A stretch of 10,328 bases of DNA from a bacterium (GTDB lineage: Bacteria; Cyanobacteriota; Vampirovibrionia; Obscuribacterales; Obscuribacteraceae), in NCBI GenBank assembly GCA_030431355.1, contig JAUIJG010000175.1, positions 1-10,328 on the forward strand. The letters run 5' to 3'. How positions within the stretch are numbered: the stretch's first letter is position 1; every line of letters starts with the position of its first letter. The translations under genes and the position numbers were made by a program. The notes under the pieces are model-generated. The model ran no database searches and had not been told where the DNA came from. It was given only the letters and a program-made list of their open reading frames with translations. This document shows positions 1 to 6,528 of the stretch, one piece after another.

Positions 1-294
1 CTTGCCAGGGTCGCTTTCAAAAGAAGTCGTCCCCTGGCCGCTCGGGTAGCTTATACAGTTACAAGAAATGGTCAGATTACCAATGTAAGGCTGATTCAAA
101 GAAGTCCCAATCTTATTTTCAATACAATGATATTCGGCGTTCTGAAGTCTATGAACGGAAACCCGATTCTTACATTTCCCCAGGGGTCCCAGCGAATGAC
201 TGTGGAGAAGACCGGTACTTTCCTCTGGAACTACAACAATGTTCAGGGCTTCAAGTACACAACCAACGATAAAGAGACAATTCCGCAGAGATAG
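1..294 (+). CDS. C-terminal part of a TonB/TolA C-terminal-domain-like protein (5' truncated)
   Basis: An open frame enters from the left edge in frame 1 and ends at TAG 292-294, giving 97 visible residues. Residues 15-30 (VAYTVTRNGQITNVRL) followed by a Ser-rich turn, then 'ILTFPQGSQRMTV' and 'GTFLWNYN' near residues 56-78, resemble the beta-strand/'rdG.i..v.l..sS' pattern of TonB/TolA C-terminal domains. In energy-transducing or Tol-type systems this domain sits in the periplasm and contacts outer-membrane or cell-wall partners. The N-terminal anchor or other domains lie outside the window. The next gene follows after 37 bp in the same direction, so cotranscription is possible. The family call is by pattern only, so a generic secreted beta-rich domain remains possible. 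Confidence 0.5.
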   Translation, partial: LARVAFKRSRPLAARVAYTVTRNGQITNVRLIQRSPNLIFNTMIFGVLKSMNGNPILTFPQGSQRMTVEKTGTFLWNYNNVQGFKYTTNDKETIPQR

Positions 295-322
295 GGACAT
301 TGGCTACTAATTCGGTTATGAT
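294..322 (+). promoter_or_regulatory. Candidate promoter for the glcD-like gene, possibly leaderless
   Basis: A -35-like GGGACA (294-299, 4/6 match to TTGACA) lies 17 bp from TATGAT (317-322, 5/6 match to TATAAT). Transcription would then begin about 7 bp downstream, almost on the ATG at 332, which has no Shine-Dalgarno sequence. This fits a leaderless mRNA but may be chance. The start codon also lies in the 6-nt loop of a 5-bp inverted repeat, GTCCT (327-331) and AGGAC (338-342). Confidence 0.25.
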
Positions 323-331
323 CTCTGTCCT

Positions 332-1783
332 ATGAACAGGACCGAAATTATTGATCAGTTTGCGGCGGTGGTAGGGTCGGACCATGTCCTTCACCAGCCG
401 GAAGATCTTTGTGTCTATGAATGTGATGCCGAAACCCTGGATGTGGCAAGACCCGATCTTGTTATCCTGCCTGGCTCCACCGCTGAGGTTCAGGAGGTGA
501 TGAGATTGGCTTCTCTTTATGGATATCCTGTTTCTCCCCGGGGAGCCGGTACCGGACTTTCCGGTGGCAGCACCACCGTTAATGGCGGCATAAGTCTGGT
601 ATTGACCAGAATGAAGCGCATCTTCGCTATAGATAGTCTCAATCGAACCGCCCGGGTAGAAGTCGGTGCTACCAATGTTTCGGTCTCCCAGGCTGCCGGT
701 CCCTGGGGGCTCTATTTCGCCCCGGATCCTTCCAGTCAGATAGCGTCCACCATCGGTGGAAATATAGCGGAGAATGCCGGGGGACCCCATTGTCTTAAAT
801 ACGGTATGACCGTGGAACATGTCCTTTCACTAAAAGCGGTGCTCTATGACGGCAGATTGGTTGAATTCGGTGTCGGTAGCACCAGATATAACCCGGACCT
901 GGATTTGTTGGGGTTGGTGGTGGGATCGGAAGGAACCCTTGCCGTCGTCACAGAAGCTGTTCTAAAACTAACCGCAAGACCTCGAGCAGTAGAGACGATG
1001 CTTGCTTACTTTCCCACCATCGAAAAGTGCGGAGAGGCGGTATCTAATATAGTGGCAGCAGGCGTAATACCCGCGGCCATGGAGATGATTGACAGACTGA
1101 CTCTTAATGCGGTGGAAGACTATCTGCATTTAGGTTTGAACCGGGAAGCGGAAGCTCTATTGATAGTTGAGCTGGACGGACCGGAGGCCGGTATTAAGGT
1201 ACAGAGACAGCTGGTGGAGACCTGCCTCAAAGAGCATGAACTATCGGAGGTCCGCTGGGCTGAAAATGAAGAAGAGCGTCTCAATATCTGGAAAGCGAGA
1301 AAGAGATCTTTCGGTGCCCTGGGAAGAATCGCTCCCCATGGTTATGTCCTCGACGGAGTGATACCACGTTCGAAACTAGCGCAGTCAATCTCCTCCATCG
1401 CTTCCATCGGCAAGAAGTATGATCTTCTAATCGCCAATGTCTATCATGCCGGAGATGGAAATCTCCATCCCTGCCTTCTTTATCATAAAGATAGACCTGA
1501 TGAAGTGAGAAGAGTGATTGAAGCTGCTCGAGAAGTTCTAAAACTTTGTGTAGACCTCGGTGGTACCTTATCCGGTGAGCATGGAATCGGCATTGAAAAA
1601 TTGCACGAGATGCCTCTGGTTTTCAGTGAAGAAGATCTTCGCATGCAGGAAGCCGTGAAAGAGGTTTTCGATCCTGGTTTTAAGCTCAACCCTTCAAAAG
1701 TTTTGCCTACTCCAAGGGTATGCGGAGAGTCCGGAGACCGATCCATGCTCAGGCACAGAGCTCTCACCGATGACAGGTGTTAG
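332..1783 (+). CDS. glcD: FAD-linked oxidase, glycolate/D-lactate dehydrogenase GlcD type
   Basis: This 483-residue protein matches the usual GlcD length. It oxidises a 2-hydroxy acid such as glycolate or D-lactate using FAD and normally works with an iron-sulfur subunit. Residues about 40-216 form the FAD-binding PCMH fold, with the loop SPRGAGTGLSGGS (68-80) and the strongly conserved block APDPSSQIASTIGGNIAENA (130-149). The C-terminal FAD-oxidase domain contains HAGDGNLHP (372-380), SGEHGIG (414-420) and DPGFKLNPSKVLP (447-459), all family hallmarks. ATG 332 gives a start that aligns with the family, but no Shine-Dalgarno sequence precedes it. No GlcE or GlcF gene is visible alongside, so the substrate and electron acceptor cannot be fixed. 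The last ~20 residues, after the LNPSKVLP block, are a nonconserved tail. The stop overlaps the stop of the opposing gene. Confidence 0.9.
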   Translation: MNRTEIIDQFAAVVGSDHVLHQPEDLCVYECDAETLDVARPDLVILPGSTAEVQEVMRLASLYGYPVSPRGAGTGLSGGSTTVNGGISLVLTRMKRIFAIDSLNRTARVEVGATNVSVSQAAGPWGLYFAPDPSSQIASTIGGNIAENAGGPHCLKYGMTVEHVLSLKAVLYDGRLVEFGVGSTRYNPDLDLLGLVVGSEGTLAVVTEAVLKLTARPRAVETMLAYFPTIEKCGEAVSNIVAAGVIPAAMEMIDRLTLNAVEDYLHLGLNREAEALLIVELDGPEAGIKVQRQLVETCLKEHELSEVRWAENEEERLNIWKARKRSFGALGRIAPHGYVLDGVIPRSKLAQSISSIASIGKKYDLLIANVYHAGDGNLHPCLLYHKDRPDEVRRVIEAAREVLKLCVDLGGTLSGEHGIGIEKLHEMPLVFSEEDLRMQEAVKEVFDPGFKLNPSKVLPTPRVCGESGDRSMLRHRALTDDRC

Positions 1784-2241
1784 TCCTCTTCTTTAGAGGA
1801 GAGCATGGATAGTAAACTGCCGAAGAAAAGTAAAGTTCCCACCATGAAGACAAAATAGACAGGTCTTGATACATGCTCCCTCAATATCGCCTCTCCCGGC
1901 GCGGAAGGATTATAGTGCACTATCAATGCCTCCCCGACTTTATAGCGTTCATTGGGGTGTTCCAGTCCGAAGGTGCTATAGATCTCGTTTAGATATTCAG
2001 GGTCAAGGCTTACTCGGTTGCTGTTGTATGTTGCACCGGCGACTTCATAGGTGTACAGAACCTCCGGAACTCGATGACGTTGATCTATTAGAACCGAATC
2101 TTTTACTTTTGCCTCCACCGATAAAATGACTGCTTCGGTCTGGGGCCATTGTTTTGCTTCGTACTCGGACCATAAAATTGAGCCGGAAGAGTAGAGCAAA
2201 ACCAGAGCGAGTGATACTAAAAGTACGGATTTTACTGACAT
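1780..2241 (-). CDS. DUF3592-like membrane protein
   Basis: This 153-residue protein has two hydrophobic segments (about residues 4-24 and 128-147) that bracket a ~100-residue soluble domain. The soluble part shows the DUF3592 pattern: a Trp-Pro after the first helix (W32-P33), 'EAVILSVE', then 'PEVLYTYEVAGATYNSNRV' (59-77), then a 'VGEALIVHYNPSAPGEAIL' block (102-120). The function of this family is unknown, and the soluble domain probably faces the outside. The start ATG is preceded by an A-rich stretch without a clear Shine-Dalgarno sequence. The gene lies 26 bp downstream of the secreted-protein gene on the same strand, so the two are probably one operon. Its TAA stop shares bases with the TAG of the convergent glcD-like gene (4-bp overlap). 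Confidence 0.75.
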   Translation of the reverse strand: MSVKSVLLVSLALVLLYSSGSILWSEYEAKQWPQTEAVILSVEAKVKDSVLIDQRHRVPEVLYTYEVAGATYNSNRVSLDPEYLNEIYSTFGLEHPNERYKVGEALIVHYNPSAPGEAILREHVSRPVYFVFMVGTLLFFGSLLSMLSSKEED

Positions 2242-2267
2242 TTTTTCAGTTTAACGCAATCAGAGAG

Positions 2268-2951
2268 TTAGTTCCCACCCTGATATTTCTTGAGCAATTC
2301 TCTGACTCTTGGATCTTTTAGTTTCTCTTTGATCATGTTCGGGTCGATTCCAGCTGGAATTCCGTTCTGTAGATCTTTAGGAAGACCGTCCGGTAGTCCA
2401 GCCGGCAAGCCACCACCAGTTCCTTGCTTCTCGAGAACACGACGGATCAAATCCTGGGTCTGGTTGCCTCCCAGACCACCGAACATGCGCAGATTTTCCG
2501 GCAAATTTTGTCCGGGAGCTAGAAGCGGTTGGTCAGATCCGGCGCTTATCGGCGGTTTTGTTTTTAAGTACTCTTTTGTCTTCAGTTGGTTGGCCAGGGC
2601 GCTGATGATAGGAACCATTCTTTTTTTGATGGCATCTTCACTCTCGTTCCGTTTAGCCATCCCTTCCACATAGTCGAAAGCCATCATGTAATTTTTGATG
2701 CCGATGCCGCTTGCCTTGGCTGCCTGGATCTGATTGTAGAGCTGTTGTCTTTGCTCTTGCAGGGGACCTTCGACCACTGAATGTTCAGGTATGGAGGCTG
2801 TTTCAGCCGGGGTCTCGATGGGCGCTTCCACGGTAGACGGACCCTCCGCCTCAGGTTCCGGCGGCAGGTCCTGCGCTGATAGCTCTGAAGGGATAGCCCA
2901 GGTTAAAAGGCAAAGGGACAAAGCGCTCAGTAAAAATCTTTTCAAATCCAT
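2268..2951 (-). CDS. Secreted Pro/Gly-rich hypothetical protein
   Basis: I do not recognise a family. Starting at ATG 2951 gives 227 residues; a GTG directly before it (2954) is an alternative start one codon longer. The N-terminus has a clear signal peptide: basic MDLKR, a Leu-rich core to about residue 19, and a likely cleavage after LSA at residue 26. Cys14 in the core lacks a lipobox, so a lipoprotein is unlikely. The mature protein opens with an acidic Pro/Ala/Glu linker, then has a predicted helical part with many Gln, Lys and Glu residues. It ends in a Gly/Pro-rich stretch with repeats of the type LPAGLPDGLPKD and a short charged helix (KEKLKDPRVRELLKKY). It is likely cotranscribed with the downstream DUF3592-like gene from the promoter at 2977-3006. 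An envelope role is a guess from the signal peptide and its membrane-protein neighbour. Confidence 0.75.
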   Translation of the reverse strand: MDLKRFLLSALSLCLLTWAIPSELSAQDLPPEPEAEGPSTVEAPIETPAETASIPEHSVVEGPLQEQRQQLYNQIQAAKASGIGIKNYMMAFDYVEGMAKRNESEDAIKKRMVPIISALANQLKTKEYLKTKPPISAGSDQPLLAPGQNLPENLRMFGGLGGNQTQDLIRRVLEKQGTGGGLPAGLPDGLPKDLQNGIPAGIDPNMIKEKLKDPRVRELLKKYQGGN

Positions 2952-2976
2952 CACCTGAAATTACTTTCCTACTTCG

Positions 2977-3006
2977 ATTGTATACATCTTATGCCCGGAA
3001 TGTAAA
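2977..3006 (-). promoter_or_regulatory. Predicted sigma70-type promoter for the secreted-protein/DUF3592 operon
   Basis: On the minus strand, TTTACA (3006-3001, 5/6 match to TTGACA) is followed after an 18-bp spacer by TACAAT (2982-2977, 5/6 match to TATAAT). Transcription would begin near 2970, giving a leader of about 20 nt before ATG 2951. This is the best-matching promoter in the window. Confidence 0.5.
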
Positions 3007-3105
3007 AGCCTTTTGCTTCCGCTGTATATGCTGGACGGGTTACGACCATATTGACCGCATATGTAGGTCCCTGGAGAAATCCCCGGGAATTCACTTTCAT
3101 TGCCT

Positions 3106-3120
3106 TGAAGATGATCTTCA
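3106..3120. repeat. 15-bp palindrome, possible operator
   Basis: TGAAGAT (3106-3112), a single G, then ATCTTCA (3114-3120) form a perfect 7+1+7 inverted repeat. It is too tight for an RNA hairpin loop, so if functional it would more likely be a DNA site for a dimeric regulator. It lies about 100 bp upstream of the hflX direct repeats and about 100 bp upstream of the minus-strand promoter. Confidence 0.3.
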
Positions 3121-3197
3121 GGATCCCTTGCGATTACAGGCTTCTCAAGCTCGCTTTGATGCCAAGGTAAAATCTCCTGGAATTGGGCTCTCCAGAT

Positions 3198-3230
3198 TAA
3201 ATAAGGGTGAATTTGCTGATAAATAAGGGT
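3198..3230 (+). repeat. 11-bp direct repeat with 22-bp period upstream of hflX
   Basis: TAAATAAGGGT occurs at 3198-3208 and again, identical, at 3220-3230. The start-to-start distance of 22 bp is about two helical turns, which places both copies on the same DNA face. The second copy ends 26 bp before the -10-like TACAAT (3257-3262), next to where the -35 region of that promoter would be. The arrangement is typical of an activator or response-regulator binding site, but no regulator is identified. Confidence 0.45.
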
Positions 3231-3234
3231 ATGA

Positions 3235-3262
3235 TTGCATTGTGAGACTTACCAAATACAAT
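3235..3262 (+). promoter_or_regulatory. Candidate hflX promoter with weak -35
   Basis: TACAAT (3257-3262, 5/6 match to TATAAT) lies 50 bp upstream of the hflX TTG. The only -35 candidate at 16-17 bp spacing is TTGCAT or ATTGCA around 3234-3240, which match just three of six positions. A weak -35 next to the direct repeats would fit activator-dependent initiation. Confidence 0.3.
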
Positions 3263-3293
3263 CCGCTTTCAATATTCTTGTGAACCCTGACTC

Positions 3294-3302
3294 AAAGGAG
3301 GT
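3294..3302 (+). promoter_or_regulatory. Strong Shine-Dalgarno sequence fixing the TTG start of hflX
   Basis: AAAGGAGGT (3294-3302) is a full anti-16S match placed 9 nt before TTG 3312. No ATG or GTG in the right frame is nearer, and the protein aligns with the family from its first residues. It is the only perfect Shine-Dalgarno sequence in the window, so the TTG start is well supported. Confidence 0.75.
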
Positions 3303-3311
3303 CATCTTCAT

Positions 3312-5081
3312 TTGCAAGGCAAACTTGATTTAGCCAATGTCAAAGGCCTGAAAAAATCGGAACTAAAACAGCTCAATAAGATTCTTTCCAAGAGAATTCC
3401 GAAGGACAAGATTCTCACCCTTGATTTAGCCGATTCGGTAGCGGAAATTTCACACAACACAGGACATCCAGTTTCAGTCGTAGTAAACCGGCGAGGCCAA
3501 GTAGTCAACGTGACTGTTGGTAATCCAGGTAAGGTCAACATGCCCGAGTTGAAGGGGGTAAGAGTTGGACCGGGACGATTGTGCGGACATCGAATAATCA
3601 GTACTCAACTCAGTGCGCCGAGTCCGGAGAGGGATTCGGAGTACGCCCGTGAGGAGATCGCAGGCAAAGAGAGAGCCAGCGAAGTTTTCACCAAAGACAG
3701 TCTTCAATGCCTGGCCAGGAATAGATTGGATTTGTTGGCCCAGATTAAGGTGGATCCCGGTGGTGGATTCTCCCGGGCTCGGGGTGAGCAGGCCAAGCTC
3801 GCCGATGTGGTCCATATCGCGCATCTGCTGCCCGGCAGGGATAATGACGGCAGGTTATGGAAAATGCTGCCTCCAGTGACCGCCAGGGGGGCACAGGAAG
3901 ATGATTTTGAAGAGCTTATAGGTTCCCTGGAGCAAGAGTTCAGCACCCGTGCTCCGGGTCTCAAGGTACAGGAAGGAGAGGAGCGGGCCGTTCTGGTTGC
4001 TCTAATCTCCGAAGGGCACGATGCCTGGCAGGTGGAGGATGATCTCGATGAGCTTGCCCAACTGGCAAGAACTGCCGGTGCTACCATCTGCACCCGGGTA
4101 ACCCAGGCTAGAAACAAACCACACCCGGGACATTTCCTGGGCTCCGGTAAAGTTCAGGAAGTAGCCCTTTTGGTGCAGGAGCTGGGCGCCAATCTGGTGG
4201 TGGTGGATGCGGAGCTGACTCCGAACCAACAGACCAAGCTAGCCCAGATGATTGGAGTAAAGATTCTGGATCGTACCGAGCTTATTTTGGATATCTTCGC
4301 CCAGAGAGCAAGAACCAAAGAAGGTAAGCTTCAGGTAGAACTGGCTCAGTTGAAATATCTCTATCCCAGACTTGTCGGTAAAGGGGAGATTCTCAGTAGA
4401 CTGGGTGGTGGTATCGGTACCAGGGGACCTGGTGAAACCAAGCTTGAAATAGATAGAAGAAGAATCCGATCACGAATAAATCAGCTCGAGAAAGAGACTG
4501 AGCGGATTCGCAATTATCGAGAGACCCAGAGAAGGCAGCGCATTTCGCAAAATATTCCGGTGGTGGCATTGACCGGTTATACCAACTCCGGCAAGTCTAC
4601 TCTGCTCAATGCCCTGACAAAGTCAGATGTTTTCGTGGAGAATAAGCTTTTTGCAACGCTTGACCCAACCACGAGACGGACAACGCTGCCGGATCACAGT
4701 CCGGTTTTGATATCGGATACGGTTGGTTTCATCAAAAAGCTGCCTACTTCTCTGATCGCTGCTTTTAGAGCGACCCTGGAAGAGGTGGCGGTCAGTGATG
4801 TACTTGTGCATGTGGTGGACGCCAGTCATCCCAATGTCCTGGAGCACATTGTTTCTGTCTTCGACGTTTTGAGCGAACTGGGAGCGGTGGACAAACCGAT
4901 CATCACGGTATTGAACAAAGCGGACCGTGTCAGAAGAGAGGATCTCGAATGGTTGATGCCCCAGGTGCCGAACCCGGTGATTACATCAGCCACCGGAAGA
5001 GTTGGTCTGGGTAGTTTATTGTCCAAGATAGAGACTATTATTCAGGATGTGAGACCTGATAGGCAGCGTTCCAGCGCCTGA
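3312..5081 (+). CDS. hflX: Ribosome-associated GTPase HflX with long N-terminal extension
   Basis: This 589-residue protein is longer than the ~430-residue E. coli HflX because of an extra N-terminal region (about 1-220) of the kind seen in cyanobacterial and clostridial HflX (GLKKSEL, VVVNRRGQVVNVTVG, RLDLLAQIKVDPGGG, HLLPG). The classic HflX N-domain spans about 225-400 (HFLGSGKVQEV, VVVDAELTPNQQ, GGIGTRGPGETKLEIDRRRI at 366-385, then a coiled coil). The GTPase domain is complete: G1 GYTNSGKST (422-430), G2 LDPTTR (450-455), G3 DTVGF (469-473), G4 NKAD (535-538), G5 SAT (559-561). HflX binds 50S subunits and splits stalled or stressed ribosomes using GTP. Translation starts at TTG behind a perfect Shine-Dalgarno sequence. 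The stop lies 9 bp from the stop of the convergent kinase gene. Confidence 0.95.
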   Translation: MQGKLDLANVKGLKKSELKQLNKILSKRIPKDKILTLDLADSVAEISHNTGHPVSVVVNRRGQVVNVTVGNPGKVNMPELKGVRVGPGRLCGHRIISTQLSAPSPERDSEYAREEIAGKERASEVFTKDSLQCLARNRLDLLAQIKVDPGGGFSRARGEQAKLADVVHIAHLLPGRDNDGRLWKMLPPVTARGAQEDDFEELIGSLEQEFSTRAPGLKVQEGEERAVLVALISEGHDAWQVEDDLDELAQLARTAGATICTRVTQARNKPHPGHFLGSGKVQEVALLVQELGANLVVVDAELTPNQQTKLAQMIGVKILDRTELILDIFAQRARTKEGKLQVELAQLKYLYPRLVGKGEILSRLGGGIGTRGPGETKLEIDRRRIRSRINQLEKETERIRNYRETQRRQRISQNIPVVALTGYTNSGKSTLLNALTKSDVFVENKLFATLDPTTRRTTLPDHSPVLISDTVGFIKKLPTSLIAAFRATLEEVAVSDVLVHVVDASHPNVLEHIVSVFDVLSELGAVDKPIITVLNKADRVRREDLEWLMPQVPNPVITSATGRVGLGSLLSKIETIIQDVRPDRQRSSA

Positions 5082-5090
5082 GTCGCTTGT

Positions 5091-6524
5091 TCAGCTTTCT
5101 TTTTTGAAGTAGTGATTGTTGATAAAAACAAGAGCTGTTTTTAGTTCGTCCATGTTCTGGGGCCTGGCGTCTGCATTTTTGTTCAGGCATTTGAGAATAA
5201 TATATTCCAACTCCGGTGGTAGCTTCTCGTCGAAGACATAGCTCTTTGATATCTTTTCGGGTTTCTCCGATACGTGTCGCTTCATGGTGTCGTAAAGGCT
5301 GTCACCTATGAAAGGCGGACTGCTGGTAAGAATTTCATACATGACACAGCCAAATGAATAGATGTCGGATCGATTGTCTATTGTATGACCAAGGCATTGC
5401 TCAGGGCTCATGTAGAGCGGACTTCCGAATACTTCTCCGGTCTTCGTCAGGTCTTTTGTCTCGGTCGATTCATGTAAAAGTTTAGCGATGCCGAAATCGA
5501 CGATCTTGGCAAAGTGGGAGACATTGCCTTCCCGGGAGAGAATAATATTGCCGGGCTTCAAATCCCGGTGGATCACCCCTTTATTGTGAGCATGGGCCAG
5601 AGCTTCGCTTATCTGTATGAATATGGACATCCAAATCGATAGCGGTATTTTTTCCTGGGAGCCTATCAGCTCTGAGAGTTTAATCCCTTCTATGCAATAC
5701 ATGACCAGATAGGGACGACCGTCAAGCAGCAGATCCCAGTCAAAGACGGTGGCAAGATTCGGATGGGTGAGACGGCTTGCCGCCTGGGCTTCGCGCTGAA
5801 ATCTTCGTTTGTTGCGTGTGTCGGAAGCCAGATATGGATGGAGTATTTTGATGGCGAAATGTCTGTCCAGAATCAGATGTCTGACTTTGTAGACTACTCC
5901 CATGCCACCACGGCCGATGACTTCTTCTATCTCATATTTTTGGTCCACTATGAATCCGATCATCTGATCATTAGCGAATTCCTGTCCTTCATCATCTTCC
6001 TCTTCTGTGTCGAAGGAGCCTGCTCGGATTTTTTTGTGAAGCTCGGAGAGTTGATCCGTGGTTGTATCTCCACTTAGTTTCGCAGCCGGTAATGAGTTAA
6101 GGCGACGAAGGAGAAGTTCAAGATCAATATCCAGAGCATGAATTACCTTCTGCGCTGTGCAGCGTTTTATATTAACCAGCGCCAGGAGAAGGTCTTCCGG
6201 CTCCACCAGGTTTTTGTCTTCGCCACCTTCTGTGTTTTCCGAAGCTAGATTCATGAGGGCTTTTGTCCTGGGGGTGAAGTCATAGCCATCACATCCGGTG
6301 CCAATCTCTCTTGCTTGAAGGCGGAGAACTTCCTCTTCCGTCTTTTTGTAGGTGATTCCCATCGACTTCATTATTTTTGAAGGCATGCAGGTCTCGTCCG
6401 CCAATATTCCAAGGAGGATATGCTCTGTCCCCGTAATAGAATGGCCCAGTTCATTTGTTATCTGGTGGGCCAGTTGAATCACTTTCAAAGCCGAGTCGGA
6501 GAAGTTGTGAAAAATGGAGTTCAT
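5091..6524 (-). CDS. Clp_N-domain/Ser-Thr protein kinase fusion
   Basis: The 477 residues hold two parts. Residues 1-145 form a double Clp_N repeat as in ClpC/ClpA (SALKVIQLAHQITNELGHSI, GTEHILLGIL 32-41, then FTPRTKALMNLA from 83 and EPEDLLLAL 108-116), without any AAA+ ATPase. An acidic linker (165-185) leads to a PknB-type kinase (197-470) with every catalytic motif: glycine loop GRGGMG (204-209), Lys226, helix-C Glu245, HRDLKPGN (319-326, catalytic Asp321), DFG (343-345), SPE (373-375) and activation-loop Thr360/Thr362. There is no transmembrane segment or C-terminal sensor, so it should be cytosolic. By recalled alignment, Glu34 and Glu110 match the two phosphoarginine-pocket glutamates (E32, E106) of B. 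subtilis ClpC, and Thr84 matches its T81. The gene is last in the vWA-PP2C-kinase operon, 4 bp after the phosphatase stop. It probably phosphorylates partners and is opposed by that phosphatase. Confidence 0.92.
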   Translation of the reverse strand: MNSIFHNFSDSALKVIQLAHQITNELGHSITGTEHILLGILADETCMPSKIMKSMGITYKKTEEEVLRLQAREIGTGCDGYDFTPRTKALMNLASENTEGGEDKNLVEPEDLLLALVNIKRCTAQKVIHALDIDLELLLRRLNSLPAAKLSGDTTTDQLSELHKKIRAGSFDTEEEDDEGQEFANDQMIGFIVDQKYEIEEVIGRGGMGVVYKVRHLILDRHFAIKILHPYLASDTRNKRRFQREAQAASRLTHPNLATVFDWDLLLDGRPYLVMYCIEGIKLSELIGSQEKIPLSIWMSIFIQISEALAHAHNKGVIHRDLKPGNIILSREGNVSHFAKIVDFGIAKLLHESTETKDLTKTGEVFGSPLYMSPEQCLGHTIDNRSDIYSFGCVMYEILTSSPPFIGDSLYDTMKRHVSEKPEKISKSYVFDEKLPPELEYIILKCLNKNADARPQNMDELKTALVFINNHYFKKES

Positions 6525-6528
6525 CGGT

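Larger units (their letters stand above)
2952..3311. other. Intergenic control region between divergent genes
   Basis: These 360 bp separate the minus-strand secreted-protein operon from hflX. From left to right they hold a sigma70-like promoter for the minus strand (2977-3006), an imperfect inverted repeat (CATAT 3047-3051 with ATATG 3059-3063, extended by GAC 3044-3046 and GTC 3067-3069), a near-perfect palindrome (3106-3120), a direct repeat (3198-3230), a -10-like TACAAT (3257-3262) and a strong Shine-Dalgarno sequence (3294-3302). No tRNA or convincing small gene is seen. A TTG-started frame at 2978-3226 has no ribosome-binding site and a composition unlike a real protein. Confidence 0.6.

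Noticed and set aside
251..820. A 189-codon minus-strand frame across the start of the glcD-like gene
   Set aside because: It lies opposite a protein with clear family motifs and has no recognisable features, so it is an antisense shadow.
2900..2951. Lipoprotein signal in the secreted protein (Cys14)
   Set aside because: The residue before the Cys is Leu and the Cys lies within the hydrophobic core, so a standard signal-peptidase I site after residue 26 fits better.
2978..3226. An 82-codon plus-strand frame starting at TTG in the intergenic region
   Set aside because: It has no ribosome-binding site, an unlikely amino-acid composition, and overlaps the promoter and direct-repeat elements.
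5070..5105. Possible intrinsic terminator after hflX, with a T-rich run at 5096-5105
   Set aside because: The best stems are only about 4 bp, and the T-run is the complement of Lys codons at the end of the kinase gene.
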